Below are positions 1-8,310 of a stretch of 64,000 bases of DNA, one piece after another (position 1 is the first letter of the stretch; the number at the start of each line of letters is the position of its first letter). Source of the stretch: Mesobacillus jeotgali (GTDB taxonomy: Bacteria > Bacillota > Bacilli > Bacillales > Cytobacillaceae); assembly GCF_900166585.1 (NCBI RefSeq), contig NZ_FVZC01000009.1:2475572-2539571 (forward strand), read 5' to 3'. The notes under the pieces are model-generated. The model did not search any database. It saw only the letters and a program-made list of their open reading frames with translations, and was not told the origin of the DNA. A program made the position numbers and the translations under genes.

Positions 1-1253
1 GATTCTTCAATGGAAACCCTCAATGAATCCATAGCTCCCTGCGGATTATGGAATCCTGCCGAACTTTCAGCCGCTACGATATCCCAGAACCATTGTCCTT
101 TTCTGATATGCTCCTGAGCCTGCTTGATTTTTTCTTCGCTTACTCCTGATGTGATCATTTTATTCACATAATAGTGTGAGGTAATTGAAATATCCTCAGC
201 CTTATGAAGGGCTTCCATATGTGTATCCTGGATACCGATTACACGTTCTTTCAGCTCTTCCATATCCCTGTTGGTATGGCAGGTTGCGCATGATTGATCC
301 ATAGTCTTCAGTGGCGATGTCCACCAGTGTGAGCTGATTTTCTTTTTGCCGTCTACCCTGTCATATGGCATGTGACAGTCTGCACATGTGACGCCAGCTT
401 CGCCATGCGGACCTTCGATATGGGTCTCAAAATCAGGGTGCTGGGATTTTAGCATTGGCGTTCCCGAGATATTGTGCACCCAGTCCTTCTCGAAGCCTTT
501 TTCTTTGGCGGTAGTTTCATAGTATTCATACATGTCTTCCGGCTTGAAGCCATTTGCCCAAGGAAAAGTAACTTCCCCGTTATCAGCTGCAAAATAGTAT
601 TCTACGTGACACTGCCCGCAGACGTAGTTCCTCATGTCATTTTTCGTTGGGTTGGACATGTCGATGCCCTGAGATTCCATAGCTTTGATGAAGCTAGGTC
701 GGGTGACGCGCAAATCCATGGTCTGCGGGTCGTGGCAGTCTGAACAGCCGATTGGTGAGTGTCCCATTGCTTCTGCTTTCGGCCAGATGTCTTTGTTAAA
801 ATTGCCGCTCCAGTAGTCATCGCCCATTTCCTCAATCATATGGGGAACAGCAGTCGATTTACATGTCAGACATGAACCGATTGACTTGTCTGTAATACGA
901 GCAATTGCCCGGATATCCTCATTTGCATAGATATGGCCGCGGTCCTCGTTATACTCTGTGGCAAACCCGTAGCCGTTAAAAAGAACAGGCAAATACGGTT
1001 CCTTATCATGGTCAAACTTGCTTCGTTTGACGGAACCGCTGTATTTGGTGTCCTCCATTTTTTCATTTTGTTTATAGCTGTCATATTGAAGCGGGAAAAG
1101 ATCCTTGAATGCCTCATTGCTGATTTCATCTTTGCTTAGCCCCGTTTTCAGCTCACTGGCTGAAGTTGCTTTTTCATCTGAACTGGAGCAGCCTGTTATG
1201 ATGAGCATGACAGCCGCAAGGAGCAAATAGGCCCAGCGGAAATTTCTAGCCAT
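1..1253 (-). CDS. nrfA: Ammonia-forming cytochrome c nitrite reductase NrfA (3' end outside window)
   Basis: Pentahaem reductase that converts nitrite to ammonium with six electrons on the outer face of the membrane. About 417 codons are visible; the remaining C-terminus lies left of base 1. The N-terminus has a hydrophobic segment and a lipobox-like IITGCSS, so it is probably a lipoprotein. All five haem sites are visible in family order: the catalytic CLTCK (about residue 127, lysine-ligated haem typical of NrfA), then CSDCH (170), CGQCH (211), CADCH (290) and CATCH (325). The KSQHPDFE stretch matches the catalytic His/Gln region. The ATG overlaps the end of nrfH by 8 bp, with a GGAGG ribosome site inside nrfH, so the two are translationally coupled. 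NrfH is the expected quinol-oxidising partner and the upstream ccm genes the expected haem-attachment machinery. Confidence 0.95.
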   Translation of the reverse strand, partial: MARNFRWAYLLLAAVMLIITGCSSSDEKATSASELKTGLSKDEISNEAFKDLFPLQYDSYKQNEKMEDTKYSGSVKRSKFDHDKEPYLPVLFNGYGFATEYNEDRGHIYANEDIRAIARITDKSIGSCLTCKSTAVPHMIEEMGDDYWSGNFNKDIWPKAEAMGHSPIGCSDCHDPQTMDLRVTRPSFIKAMESQGIDMSNPTKNDMRNYVCGQCHVEYYFAADNGEVTFPWANGFKPEDMYEYYETTAKEKGFEKDWVHNISGTPMLKSQHPDFETHIEGPHGEAGVTCADCHMPYDRVDGKKKISSHWWTSPLKTMDQSCATCHTNRDMEELKERVIGIQDTHMEALHKAEDISITSHYYVNKMITSGVSEEKIKQAQEHIRKGQWFWDIVAAESSAGFHNPQGAMDSLRVSIEE

Positions 1254-1779
1254 TGTTCATCGTACCTCCTTTTTTCTCTAAAAGCTCGCCTGGTTTAGGC
1301 GGTTTAAAATAATCCTCTGTCTTGAAGCCTTTGCCATGCGGCACTGCCTGGTGACAGCTTGAACAGCTGTCTTTTGCATCATGCGATACATTATCCAGTG
1401 TGTTTTCATGGCAGCTGATGCAGTTTCCATTTATGACTTCGTCAGAGCTTCCTGTTGCATGGAGCACCTTGGGTATTTTTGCTTCCCCCAGTGTATTGAA
1501 ATACACATGCGTCATGCCTGCTTTTGCCTTATAGGTATATTTTTTGACCATATTCTCGTGCGGCAAATGGCAATCCCCGCAGGCCAGGCCGGCGTGATTG
1601 GAATCAGAAAATGAGTCATGGACTTCTGTCATGATGTGGCAGCTTGAACAAAACTCCGGTGAATCCGTATAAGCCAGCGTCTTGACAGTCACGACAGAAA
1701 CAATGATTCCAGCAAAAACACCAATGAATAACAGCATCTTCTTGTCTATCCCCAACAGCTTTTTCAGCATCTTTTTCAC
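1246..1779 (-). CDS. nrfH: NrfH-type tetrahaem quinol dehydrogenase subunit
   Basis: Membrane-anchored NapC/NirT-family cytochrome that takes electrons from menaquinol and passes them to NrfA. One N-terminal transmembrane helix is followed by four haem motifs: CSSCH (with a Met two residues later, as in NrfH haem 1), CGDCH, CISCH and CSSCH. About 177 residues, a normal family size. An in-frame ATG exists at 1797, but the sequence GGGAGGTG directly after it reads as a ribosome site, so the GTG at 1779 (or the ATG at 1770) is the likelier start. The stop overlaps the nrfA start. Confidence 0.93.
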   Translation of the reverse strand: MKKMLKKLLGIDKKMLLFIGVFAGIIVSVVTVKTLAYTDSPEFCSSCHIMTEVHDSFSDSNHAGLACGDCHLPHENMVKKYTYKAKAGMTHVYFNTLGEAKIPKVLHATGSSDEVINGNCISCHENTLDNVSHDAKDSCSSCHQAVPHGKGFKTEDYFKPPKPGELLEKKGGTMNNG

Positions 1780-1860
1780 CTTTTTCACCTCCCTCATCGC
1801 AATCTACTAAAGGCTGCTGCAAAACAGTCTTATTAAAACACAATAGTGCTTTAACCAAGG

Positions 1861-2367
1861 TCAAGGTGATGTTTTTTCCTGGATGATCGCTATTAAATCA
1901 TCCTTCGTTGTGGGGCCGGAGAAGCGTTCAACTATGATTCCGTTTCCGTCGACGATGATGGTCTCAGGCTGACCGATCACGTTGTATTCTTTTGATATCT
2001 CTTCTTTTGTATCCAGTAAATAAGTAAGCTTTGAGCCGCTTTCGCCAATGTATTTTTCCATCCGTCTTTTCGATTCGCCTTTGGCAAGGATCAATAGCTT
2101 TGCATCCTTATACTCTTTGCCGAATGCTTCAAGTTCAGGCGCTTCTTCAATGCATGGCGCACACCAGGTTGCGAAAAAATTCAGGACCACCGGCTGGCCT
2201 TTAAAATCGGAAAGCTTATAGGTGTTGCCATCGATATCCTGAAGCTCAAAATCGATGGCCTGGTCACCAGCCTGTGCGGATGTCTTCCCGCCCAGACCGC
2301 TGACCAAAAAGCCTAGGAGTCCCAGAACGGCAGCGATCACGATAACCGGAACAATTTTTTTGAGCAT
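1861..2367 (-). CDS. Membrane-anchored thioredoxin-like protein, CcmG/ResA family
   Basis: Extracytoplasmic thiol-disulfide reductase expected to keep apocytochrome CxxCH cysteines reduced before haem attachment. An N-terminal anchor helix (about residues 4-25) is followed by an AhpC/TSA-thioredoxin fold with the active site FFATWCAPC and the cis-proline region [10 protein letters not shown]. Length (168 aa) fits ResA/CcmG. GTG 2376 and ATG 2373 are alternative starts; ATG 2367 is best spaced from GGGTG. It sits between the ccm membrane genes and nrfHA, so CcmG is the contextual role. By sequence it could equally be called ResA or TlpA. Confidence 0.85.
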   Translation of the reverse strand: MLKKIVPVIVIAAVLGLLGFLVSGLGGKTSAQAGDQAIDFELQDIDGNTYKLSDFKGQPVVLNFFATWCAPCIEEAPELEAFGKEYKDAKLLILAKGESKRRMEKYIGESGSKLTYLLDTKEEISKEYNVIGQPETIIVDGNGIIVERFSGPTTKDDLIAIIQEKTSP

Positions 2368-2382
2368 CTTCATCACCCGCTT

Positions 2383-2514
2383 TTAAAAATCTGAGTTCCA
2401 TTCTTCAAGTAGTTCGATTTCTTTCTTCAGCTGCTTCTGGCGTCGGCCAAGCACGAGTACATAACCTGCAATCAAAGTCCAGATCACTGTATAACCCATG
2501 AATAAGTAAGTCAT
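2383..2514 (-). CDS. ccmD: CcmD-like small membrane protein
   Basis: A 43-residue protein read directly from the minus strand: one N-terminal transmembrane helix (about residues 3-22) followed by a basic and then acidic amphipathic tail beginning GRRQKQLKKEIELLEEW. Size, topology and position immediately after ccmC match CcmD, the small subunit that helps release holo-CcmE from the CcmABC complex. A strong AGGAGG lies 7-8 bp before the ATG. Sequence conservation in CcmD is weak, so the call rests on context and topology. Confidence 0.75.
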   Translation of the reverse strand: MTYLFMGYTVIWTLIAGYVLVLGRRQKQLKKEIELLEEWNSDF

Positions 2515-2534
2515 TTTCTATTCCTCCTTTATAG

Positions 2535-3245
2535 TTAACCCGCAAGCTTTTCCATTGCTTTTAATTTAGCCTTTTTGACGACATGCCTCATTTTCTCAAT
2601 CTCGATTCCTTTGCGCATCAAGAACGCGTAGAGCAGGGTAATCGTAAAAATGGAGAACAGCAGTGCGACGAGCATATCAGGTTCAATCCCGCCCCCTGAC
2701 TGGCTTTTCCCTTCCCCGAACACGATTGGGTGAAGCTTCGTATTCCACCAGCGAATGGCCATGAAAACGATCGGGACATTGATGACGCCAACGATGCCAA
2801 AAACAGCTGACAGCCTTGCGATTTTTTCCATTGAACCGTCCATCTTGCGGACGAACAGATAAGCAACGTAGATGAACCAGAGAATCAGGGTTGTAGCGAG
2901 GCGCGGTTCCCAGGTCCACCATGTATTCCAGCTTGATTTTCCCCAGATCATCCCGGTAATCAATGTAATCGTGGTGAACAGGACGCCGATTTCGGCAGAG
3001 ATTCCTGCATTGATATGGTGCCGCAGTTTCGGTTTGATCAGCACCCTCACACTGTAATATCCAACGACACCGAAAGCGAGGAAGGCTACCCAGGCACTGC
3101 CAACGTGGAAATAAAATATTTTCTGGGTAACACCCATCATTTTTTCAACTGGCGACCAAATAAAAATCAGATAAAGTGCAATAAAAAATGACGGTATCAA
3201 CGTAAACAGCAAGATCCGGTCGATCATGCCCGTATTCCTTTTCAT
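2535..3245 (-). CDS. ccmC: Haem-handling protein CcmC
   Basis: Polytopic membrane protein of the haem-handling family. With CcmAB it loads haem onto CcmE outside the membrane. The tryptophan-rich motif WNTWWTWEPR lies about residues 107-116, flanked by external histidines (FHVG, and the LHPIVFGEG loop). Six transmembrane segments are apparent and the 236-aa length is typical. ATG 3245 follows a GGAGG about 8 bp upstream and overlaps the ccmB stop (TGATG); a longer in-frame reading to 3284 lacks such a site. A CcsA-type protein is less likely, because the neighbours are ccmA, ccmB and ccmD. Confidence 0.93.
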   Translation of the reverse strand: MKRNTGMIDRILLFTLIPSFFIALYLIFIWSPVEKMMGVTQKIFYFHVGSAWVAFLAFGVVGYYSVRVLIKPKLRHHINAGISAEIGVLFTTITLITGMIWGKSSWNTWWTWEPRLATTLILWFIYVAYLFVRKMDGSMEKIARLSAVFGIVGVINVPIVFMAIRWWNTKLHPIVFGEGKSQSGGGIEPDMLVALLFSIFTITLLYAFLMRKGIEIEKMRHVVKKAKLKAMEKLAG

Positions 3246-3928
3246 CAAGACCCCTCCATAATAAATTCGAATAAGAAAAAGCACGCTGCCAGGAACAATA
3301 AATCATAAGCGGCCATCAACCTGATCCAGGACGCCGCATCGGCGATCATTTCATTTTCCAGAACGATTCTCGTCGCCTGTACACCTGCAATCAGCAGCGG
3401 GCTTAAAAGCGGCAGCAGCAAAACTGGCAAGAGCATTTCACTGTTTTTGGCGTTTGCCGACAGTGCTGCAAGGAATGTGCCGACAATGATGAAGCCCAGT
3501 GTTCCGATGACGACAATAAGGATGAACCAGCTGATTTTCCCAAGAAAGCGATAGTCGAACAGCAGGAATAGAACCGGGATGCTTACAAGCTGAACTGCCG
3601 TTACGAGTATAAAGTTCGCTAAAACCTTTCCGAGATAGATGCTTGAAGGATCGATTGGTGCAGAGCGCAATCCAGTCAATGCATCGTTTTCATGCTCAGA
3701 CAGAAAGGATCGATTCAGTCCAAGAATCCCGGAAAACACGGTGATCAGCCAGACAAGGCCCGGAATGACAGCCTTCACCATATTGTTCGTCGGATCGAAA
3801 GCGAAGCTAAAGATAAGGACCACCAAACTGGAGAAGATGACCATCATCCCGATCGTCTGCTTCGTCTTGATCTCATTGTTAAGGTCTTTGCTGGCAATCG
3901 TCCATGCATCTCTAATGATTGACATCAT
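3245..3928 (-). CDS. ccmB: CcmB membrane subunit of the haem-chaperone release ABC complex
   Basis: Transmembrane partner of CcmA in the CcmABCD complex that releases holo-CcmE. Six hydrophobic segments and CcmB-type features are visible, including the SFLSEHENDALTGLRSAP stretch near residues 75-92 and the C-terminal LLPLLSPLLIAGVQAT. Length 227 aa is close to the family norm. Two tandem ATGs (3928, 3925) overlap the ccmA stop; GAGGTG lies 8 bp upstream of the first. This points to a translationally coupled ccmA-ccmB-ccmC block. Confidence 0.93.
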   Translation of the reverse strand: MMSIIRDAWTIASKDLNNEIKTKQTIGMMVIFSSLVVLIFSFAFDPTNNMVKAVIPGLVWLITVFSGILGLNRSFLSEHENDALTGLRSAPIDPSSIYLGKVLANFILVTAVQLVSIPVLFLLFDYRFLGKISWFILIVVIGTLGFIIVGTFLAALSANAKNSEMLLPVLLLPLLSPLLIAGVQATRIVLENEMIADAASWIRLMAAYDLLFLAACFFLFEFIMEGS

Positions 3929-4629
3929 GAGCTTTTCACCTCTGCCTCGTACCACTGCTTCATCTCAGCGAGGGTAACATCTTCTCCAAGCTGCCTGGCA
4001 GCGATGATTCTCCCTTTCTTCAGCAGGGCTGCCCTGTCAGCAAGTGCATGTACTTGTTCAAAGTCATGAGAAATGATGAGAATCGATGTCCCGCTGTCCC
4101 GTTTGTTTTTAATGATTTGATTCAATAGTGCAACCGCCTCCTGGTCGAGTCCGGTGTGCGGCTCATCAAGCATCAGAATTTCCGGGTCAGGCAGCAGCAC
4201 TCTGGCAATCGCCAGCCGCTGCATCATTCCCCTTGAGAACGACCTGATTGGCATATCCCTGAAGAGGTAAAGACCGACTTCCTTCAAAAGTTCATTTGCT
4301 TTCCTGTCAAGGTCTTTCACCTTGTAAAGCTTACCGTAAAATTTTAGATTCTCGAGCGGGGACAGGTTATTGTACAGAAATGATTCATGACCTAAAAAGC
4401 CAATTCGCTGCTTAATCTGTGCTGAGTTTTTCTTAACCAGCTTTCCATCAAGCAGGATGTCCCCGCTGGTTGGCTGCAGCAATCCGACCGTACATTTGAA
4501 AAACGTACTCTTCCCTGCACCGTTAGGCCCTATTACTGCGAGGATTTCCCCTTTTTCCAAAGTAAGGGTGATGTTTCGCAATATCAGCTTATCCCCCAGC
4601 ATCTTGGTCATTTTTCTTAATTCCAGCAT
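3925..4629 (-). CDS. ccmA: CcmA ATP-binding subunit
   Basis: ABC ATPase driving release of haem-loaded CcmE. Walker A GPNGAGKST, a signature-like SRGMMQRLAIAR, Walker B ILMLDEP and the H-loop ISHD are all present. The length (about 234 aa) is typical. The start is uncertain: ATG 4629 gives the usual short lead into the first strand (MLELRKM), while a TTG/ATG pair at 4650/4647 overlaps the preceding gene but has no good ribosome site. It is followed by overlapping ccmB. Confidence 0.92.
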   Translation of the reverse strand: MLELRKMTKMLGDKLILRNITLTLEKGEILAVIGPNGAGKSTFFKCTVGLLQPTSGDILLDGKLVKKNSAQIKQRIGFLGHESFLYNNLSPLENLKFYGKLYKVKDLDRKANELLKEVGLYLFRDMPIRSFSRGMMQRLAIARVLLPDPEILMLDEPHTGLDQEAVALLNQIIKNKRDSGTSILIISHDFEQVHALADRAALLKKGRIIAARQLGEDVTLAEMKQWYEAEVKSS

Positions 4630-4646
4630 GGTCCCCAACTCTTTCA

Positions 4647-4985
4647 TCAAGTGTATTGTTCCAGTTCCTTGTTTACCTCGGTTAATTGGCGATGGTACTC
4701 GAGCTTTCTATTGTTAAACGTTTCTTCAGTAATTTCTGCTGAGACCAGCCTGCCTGGAAGTCCGGCAAGTTCTTCCTCGATCACTTTCTTTCTTAGTAAA
4801 AGGTGCCTGAACAACTGCTCCTCCTCTGTGTCTTCGGGTGCCGACCGATTTTTTCTTTGATAAAACCAATTCAGCGTAACCACTGCTCCAAAAAATATCA
4901 GCACAAAATGGGGATTCAACAGGTTCAAACCAGGAGCCGCCAGCCAGAAATTCACGAGCCATTCAGGATGATAGGCAGGTGCCAT
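4647..4985 (-). CDS. Uncharacterised membrane protein of the ccm cluster with SHOCT-like tail (112 aa)
   Basis: Not a recognised Ccm protein. One transmembrane helix (about residues 24-42) is followed by a charged, helical C-terminal half ending in two predicted helices around the segment LVSAEITEETFNNRKLEY. The latter resembles SHOCT-type or CcmI-like helical hairpins. AGGGGTGA precedes the ATG, and the stop touches ccmA. A similar ITxExY/F element occurs in the two other unknown membrane proteins of this operon, suggesting a shared role, perhaps in place of CcmI. That is inference. Confidence 0.7.
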   Translation of the reverse strand: MAPAYHPEWLVNFWLAAPGLNLLNPHFVLIFFGAVVTLNWFYQRKNRSAPEDTEEEQLFRHLLLRKKVIEEELAGLPGRLVSAEITEETFNNRKLEYHRQLTEVNKELEQYT

Positions 4986-4990
4986 TCAAC

Positions 4991-5368
4991 TCACCCCTTC
5001 TGCTGGCGAAGCTTCTTCAGTTCCCTGAAAATTTCTTCTTCCGCTTCGTCAGCCTTCAGTTTTGCTTTCCCTTTTGGCAGCGTCTTTTTCCCTGATGTGA
5101 GCAATTTTGTTTCTTCCTTTAACATTTCAGCCGCAAGGAGGTGATAATCCTCTTTCATCTTTTCAAAATCCTCACGGGTGATTTTCTTCATTAAAAAGTC
5201 CATTTCCAGCTCATTCACTGCGCTATACACCTGCTCAAGCGTCAACCTTTCACCATCTGCCTCCAAACCTTCGTTCCGCACTTCGGCTGACGAGAAGAAA
5301 GGTGAAATGATGAAGTAGAAGCAAGTAATGATAACGAGTGATCCAATTATTAAAAATACATACTCCAT
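4991..5368 (-). CDS. Uncharacterised membrane protein of the ccm cluster with CcmI-like hairpin (125 aa)
   Basis: An N-terminal transmembrane helix (about residues 3-25) followed by a cytoplasmic, mostly helical region. Residues about 43-72 contain a helix-turn-helix of the type seen after the anchor in CcmI-like or SHOCT proteins, with the turn MKKITREDFEKMKEDY. The C-terminus is lysine- and glutamate-rich. ATG 5368 has AGGAG 8-10 bp upstream. It starts 12 bp after ccmH ends and its stop lies 5 bp before the next start, so it is firmly in the operon. CcmI function is possible but unproven. Confidence 0.7.
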   Translation of the reverse strand: MEYVFLIIGSLVIITCFYFIISPFFSSAEVRNEGLEADGERLTLEQVYSAVNELEMDFLMKKITREDFEKMKEDYHLLAAEMLKEETKLLTSGKKTLPKGKAKLKADEAEEEIFRELKKLRQQKG

Positions 5369-5380
5369 TTTGATCAGCTC

Positions 5381-5851
5381 CTAGAAAAGCTTCCGGCGCT
5401 CTTCGTCAAAAGTTTTTGATGCGATTTCCCTCTCGATTTCGGAATTCCATCCTGCCTTGTCTTCAACCTTTATTTCCGCCTTTTTGATGGTCAATTTCCT
5501 TAGCCAGAATCCGACAATCACACTTCCAATGCCGAAACCTGCAGCCGGCATTCCCCAGGCAATCCAGCCGCTCGTGCCGCCGCCCGGTGTTCTCAAGGCG
5601 GCCTGCCCGTATTCCTCTACATAAGATTGAATGATTTCCGGTTCTGACTTGCCCCCATTCAGCATTTCGACCACTTCATCGTAATAAACCTTCTTCACCG
5701 AACAGGTGGACAGTTCATGGTCCGCATGTCCCTGCATATCAAGCTGAGAGATGATGTGCTTGAATTCCTTTGAATTGTAAGTGAAAGCTGTAGTGATTCC
5801 TGGAATCACGATCAGCAACAGGAGTGTCGTCATCATAATCCTCTTTTTCAT
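5381..5851 (-). CDS. ccmH: CcmH-family protein with a single cysteine
   Basis: CcmH reduces or binds the apocytochrome thiols in System I and normally carries LRCxxC. Here a signal sequence (about residues 1-22) precedes a CcmH-like helical domain (about 28-85) in which the motif region reads HELSTCSVKK, leaving only one cysteine. The following YVEEYGQAALRTP and a C-terminal transmembrane helix fit the family. The start is taken at ATG 5851, after AAGGTGATGGGG; GTG 5860 and ATG 5857 are alternatives, the latter touching the ccmF stop. The loss of the second cysteine suggests altered thiol chemistry. Confidence 0.82.
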   Translation of the reverse strand: MKKRIMMTTLLLLIVIPGITTAFTYNSKEFKHIISQLDMQGHADHELSTCSVKKVYYDEVVEMLNGGKSEPEIIQSYVEEYGQAALRTPGGGTSGWIAWGMPAAGFGIGSVIVGFWLRKLTIKKAEIKVEDKAGWNSEIEREIASKTFDEERRKLF

Positions 5852-5856
5852 CCCCA

Positions 5857-7839
5857 TCACCTTCCAACCTTCGGAATCGCCTTATTAATCTGGTAACGGA
5901 ATGCAGTCGGCCGGCCGCCTGCGAGCGCAAATGCTGTGCCGATGACCATGATGATGCCGCCTGCCCAAATCCAGCTGACGAATGGATTCACTTTTACCAT
6001 GAAAGTGACTTTGTCTTTGTTCTCCCAAGAACTGAGTACCACGTATAGGTCCTGGCTCCAGTTAGTCTTGATCGCTACTTCAGTCGACGGCTCGGGCCAT
6101 GTCTCATAAAAGATTTTTTCCGGCTTGATTTTGCCGATGTCTTTGCCTTTATAAGTCACATCCAAATCCGCTTCGACAACGCCATTTCCGTTTTTCATAT
6201 GTTCAGTAAGCTCGTTGAATTTCAGGCTGTATTCGCCAATCTTGATGCTGTTTCCGGAATCTACCGTTTTCAATATTTCTGTTGAGTAGGAGTGAGAAGA
6301 AATGACCCCCACCGCAATGACCGCGATACCGATATGGACGATATATCCGCCATACCGGCGCTGGTTTTTCACCGTCAGCTTGAAAGCAGCCTTCAGAATA
6401 TTTTCCCTGGTTGCTTTCCTTCTTGCATTGATACCTCTTGCGAATTCAAGTACATGTGTACCGAACATAAAGCTTGTTGCCGATAATCCAATGATGGCGT
6501 AAATACCCTTGATGCCAAAAGCGAGCAGGATGATTGCGGTCACCACCCCCATTACTAGCGGCCAGAGCATGTTTTTCATGAATTTTTCAAGTACTGCTTT
6601 TTGCCAGGCAATGAGAGGACAGATTCCCATCAGCACAATCAGCACCAGTAAAATCGGGGCCATTACTTTATTAAAATAAGGCGCTCCCACATTGACCTTT
6701 GTTCCGGTGAAGGTTTCTGAAATCAGCGGATACATCGTGCCCCAGAAGACAGCGAATGCTGCTGCCACCAGGATCAAGTTGTTCAGAAGGAAGCTGCTTT
6801 CCTTTGAAAAGTAAGCTTCAATTGGGCTGCTTTCTTTCTTGATCAGTCCGTATCTGGTCATGACGATATAGAGTGAAAACAGCATCATGAACGCCATGAA
6901 CACCAGGAAGTAAGTTCCCAAATTGCTGTCGCCAAAAGCATGGACACTAGTCAGGATGCCGCTTCGCACCAGGAAAGTACCGAACAATGTCAGGATATAA
7001 GATAGGATGATCAAACTTACATTCCACGTCTTCAGCATGTTCTTTCTTTCCTGAATCATGACCGAATGCAGGAAGGCCGATACGGTCAGCCACGGAAGGA
7101 AGGAGGCATTTTCAACCGGGTCCCATGCCCAGTAGCCGCCCCAGCCAAGCTCAAGATATGCCCACCAGCCGCCGATGACATTTCCAAGTGTCAGGAACAG
7201 CCATGCCAGCAAAGTCCATCTCCTTGTCAGCTTGATCCACTCTGAATCCATTCTCTTCAGGATCAGTGCGGCAATCCCGAATGCAAATGGTACCGCCAGT
7301 CCGACATACCCCATATAAAGCGTTACAGGATGGAGAATCATCCCGGGATTTTGAAGCATGGGATTGAGCCCTTTTCCATCAGCCGGAATCTTATCGGTCA
7401 TTTCAAACGGGTTGACATTCAGTGCCATGACCGTGAAAAAGAACAGGATATTAAGCATCAGGATACTAGAGACATATGGCATCATCGGATTCCTTTTTTC
7501 TTTTGAAAAAACAACCATTGCCGCATAGATAGATAAAAGGAAGGCCCACAAGAGCAGCGATCCCGCATTTCCAGCCCAGAAGGCTGTCAGCTTATAAGCC
7601 ATTGGCAGACTTTCGTTTGTATAAGATGCTACATATTTATATTGGAACTGGCTGGTTCCAAGCAGATATAACAGCAGGAAGGATGCGATGCTCGAAACAA
7701 AAGCGAGTGAGAGTACTGCTCCTCTGGCACTTTCAAGCCATTTGCTGCTTTTCTTCCTAATCCCAGCCATATTGGCAATGATTCCATAAAGCGCAATCAC
7801 GATCCCGAGATAAATTGAGATATTGCCGATCAAATACAT
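5857..7839 (-). CDS. ccmF: Cytochrome c haem lyase CcmF
   Basis: Large polytopic haem-handling protein that transfers haem from CcmE to apocytochrome c. The 660-aa sequence has many transmembrane segments and the tryptophan-rich motif WGGYWAWDPVENASFLPW near residues 230-247. A large external domain near the C-terminus (about 510-610) and a final helix are typical of CcmF. ATG 7839 is preferred over GTG 7851 because GGGTGG lies about 9 bp before it. The gene ends at the ccmH start and begins about 20 bp after ccmE ends. Confidence 0.94.
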   Translation of the reverse strand: MYLIGNISIYLGIVIALYGIIANMAGIRKKSSKWLESARGAVLSLAFVSSIASFLLLYLLGTSQFQYKYVASYTNESLPMAYKLTAFWAGNAGSLLLWAFLLSIYAAMVVFSKEKRNPMMPYVSSILMLNILFFFTVMALNVNPFEMTDKIPADGKGLNPMLQNPGMILHPVTLYMGYVGLAVPFAFGIAALILKRMDSEWIKLTRRWTLLAWLFLTLGNVIGGWWAYLELGWGGYWAWDPVENASFLPWLTVSAFLHSVMIQERKNMLKTWNVSLIILSYILTLFGTFLVRSGILTSVHAFGDSNLGTYFLVFMAFMMLFSLYIVMTRYGLIKKESSPIEAYFSKESSFLLNNLILVAAAFAVFWGTMYPLISETFTGTKVNVGAPYFNKVMAPILLVLIVLMGICPLIAWQKAVLEKFMKNMLWPLVMGVVTAIILLAFGIKGIYAIIGLSATSFMFGTHVLEFARGINARRKATRENILKAAFKLTVKNQRRYGGYIVHIGIAVIAVGVISSHSYSTEILKTVDSGNSIKIGEYSLKFNELTEHMKNGNGVVEADLDVTYKGKDIGKIKPEKIFYETWPEPSTEVAIKTNWSQDLYVVLSSWENKDKVTFMVKVNPFVSWIWAGGIIMVIGTAFALAGGRPTAFRYQINKAIPKVGR

Positions 7840-7860
7840 ACAGATAACCACCCATCTGTT

Positions 7861-8310
7861 TTATTCCTTCTTGTCATTTTTGTACATTTCCTTATGCATT
7901 TCGGTATCATAGTTCTCCATATCTTCGCCTTCATATTTTGTCGGGCATTTCGTCTGGACTTTTTCAGCCTCGAAAACTCCGTCCTTCTGGATGAAACCTT
8001 CAACGAGGACGATGACATCCTCAGAAAAATTGTCAGGCTTTATGCCCTTATGAAAGACCTGGAGTGTTCCCTCGCCTTCCTCATATAGCTCGAAACGAAG
8101 CTCCAGCTTATCAGCATCCCACTTCACCGATTCCTTATTGAGCAATCCCTGTGTCATAATATAATCACCTTCATACTTCGACCCATTTTTACTAAGGTCA
8201 GCGATTGTGATTTCCTTGCTGCCGGCGCTTGGCATCGTCGAAAACATCATGATTATGAATGCGACAGCTGCAAGTCCCAGCCCGATAACGATTTTTTTGT
8301 TTTTGGACAT
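7861..8310 (-). CDS. ccmE: Haem chaperone CcmE, cysteine (CxxxY) type
   Basis: Membrane-anchored OB-fold chaperone that carries haem covalently to CcmF. N-terminal helix about residues 6-24, OB-fold about 35-120. In classical CcmE the haem ligand is His in an HxxxY motif. Here the equivalent site after VEGFIQKDGVFEA reads KCPTKYE, so Cys replaces His (CxxxY). Such CcmE proteins are known from Desulfovibrio and some archaea. The tail is acidic with two histidines. ATG 8310 overlaps the preceding stop by one base. Confidence 0.9.
   Translation of the reverse strand: MSKNKKIVIGLGLAAVAFIIMMFSTMPSAGSKEITIADLSKNGSKYEGDYIMTQGLLNKESVKWDADKLELRFELYEEGEGTLQVFHKGIKPDNFSEDVIVLVEGFIQKDGVFEAEKVQTKCPTKYEGEDMENYDTEMHKEMYKNDKKE

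Noticed and set aside
1..1253. nrfA as a truncated pseudogene
   Set aside because: The frame is open to the first base of the window; the missing C-terminus is simply beyond the edge.
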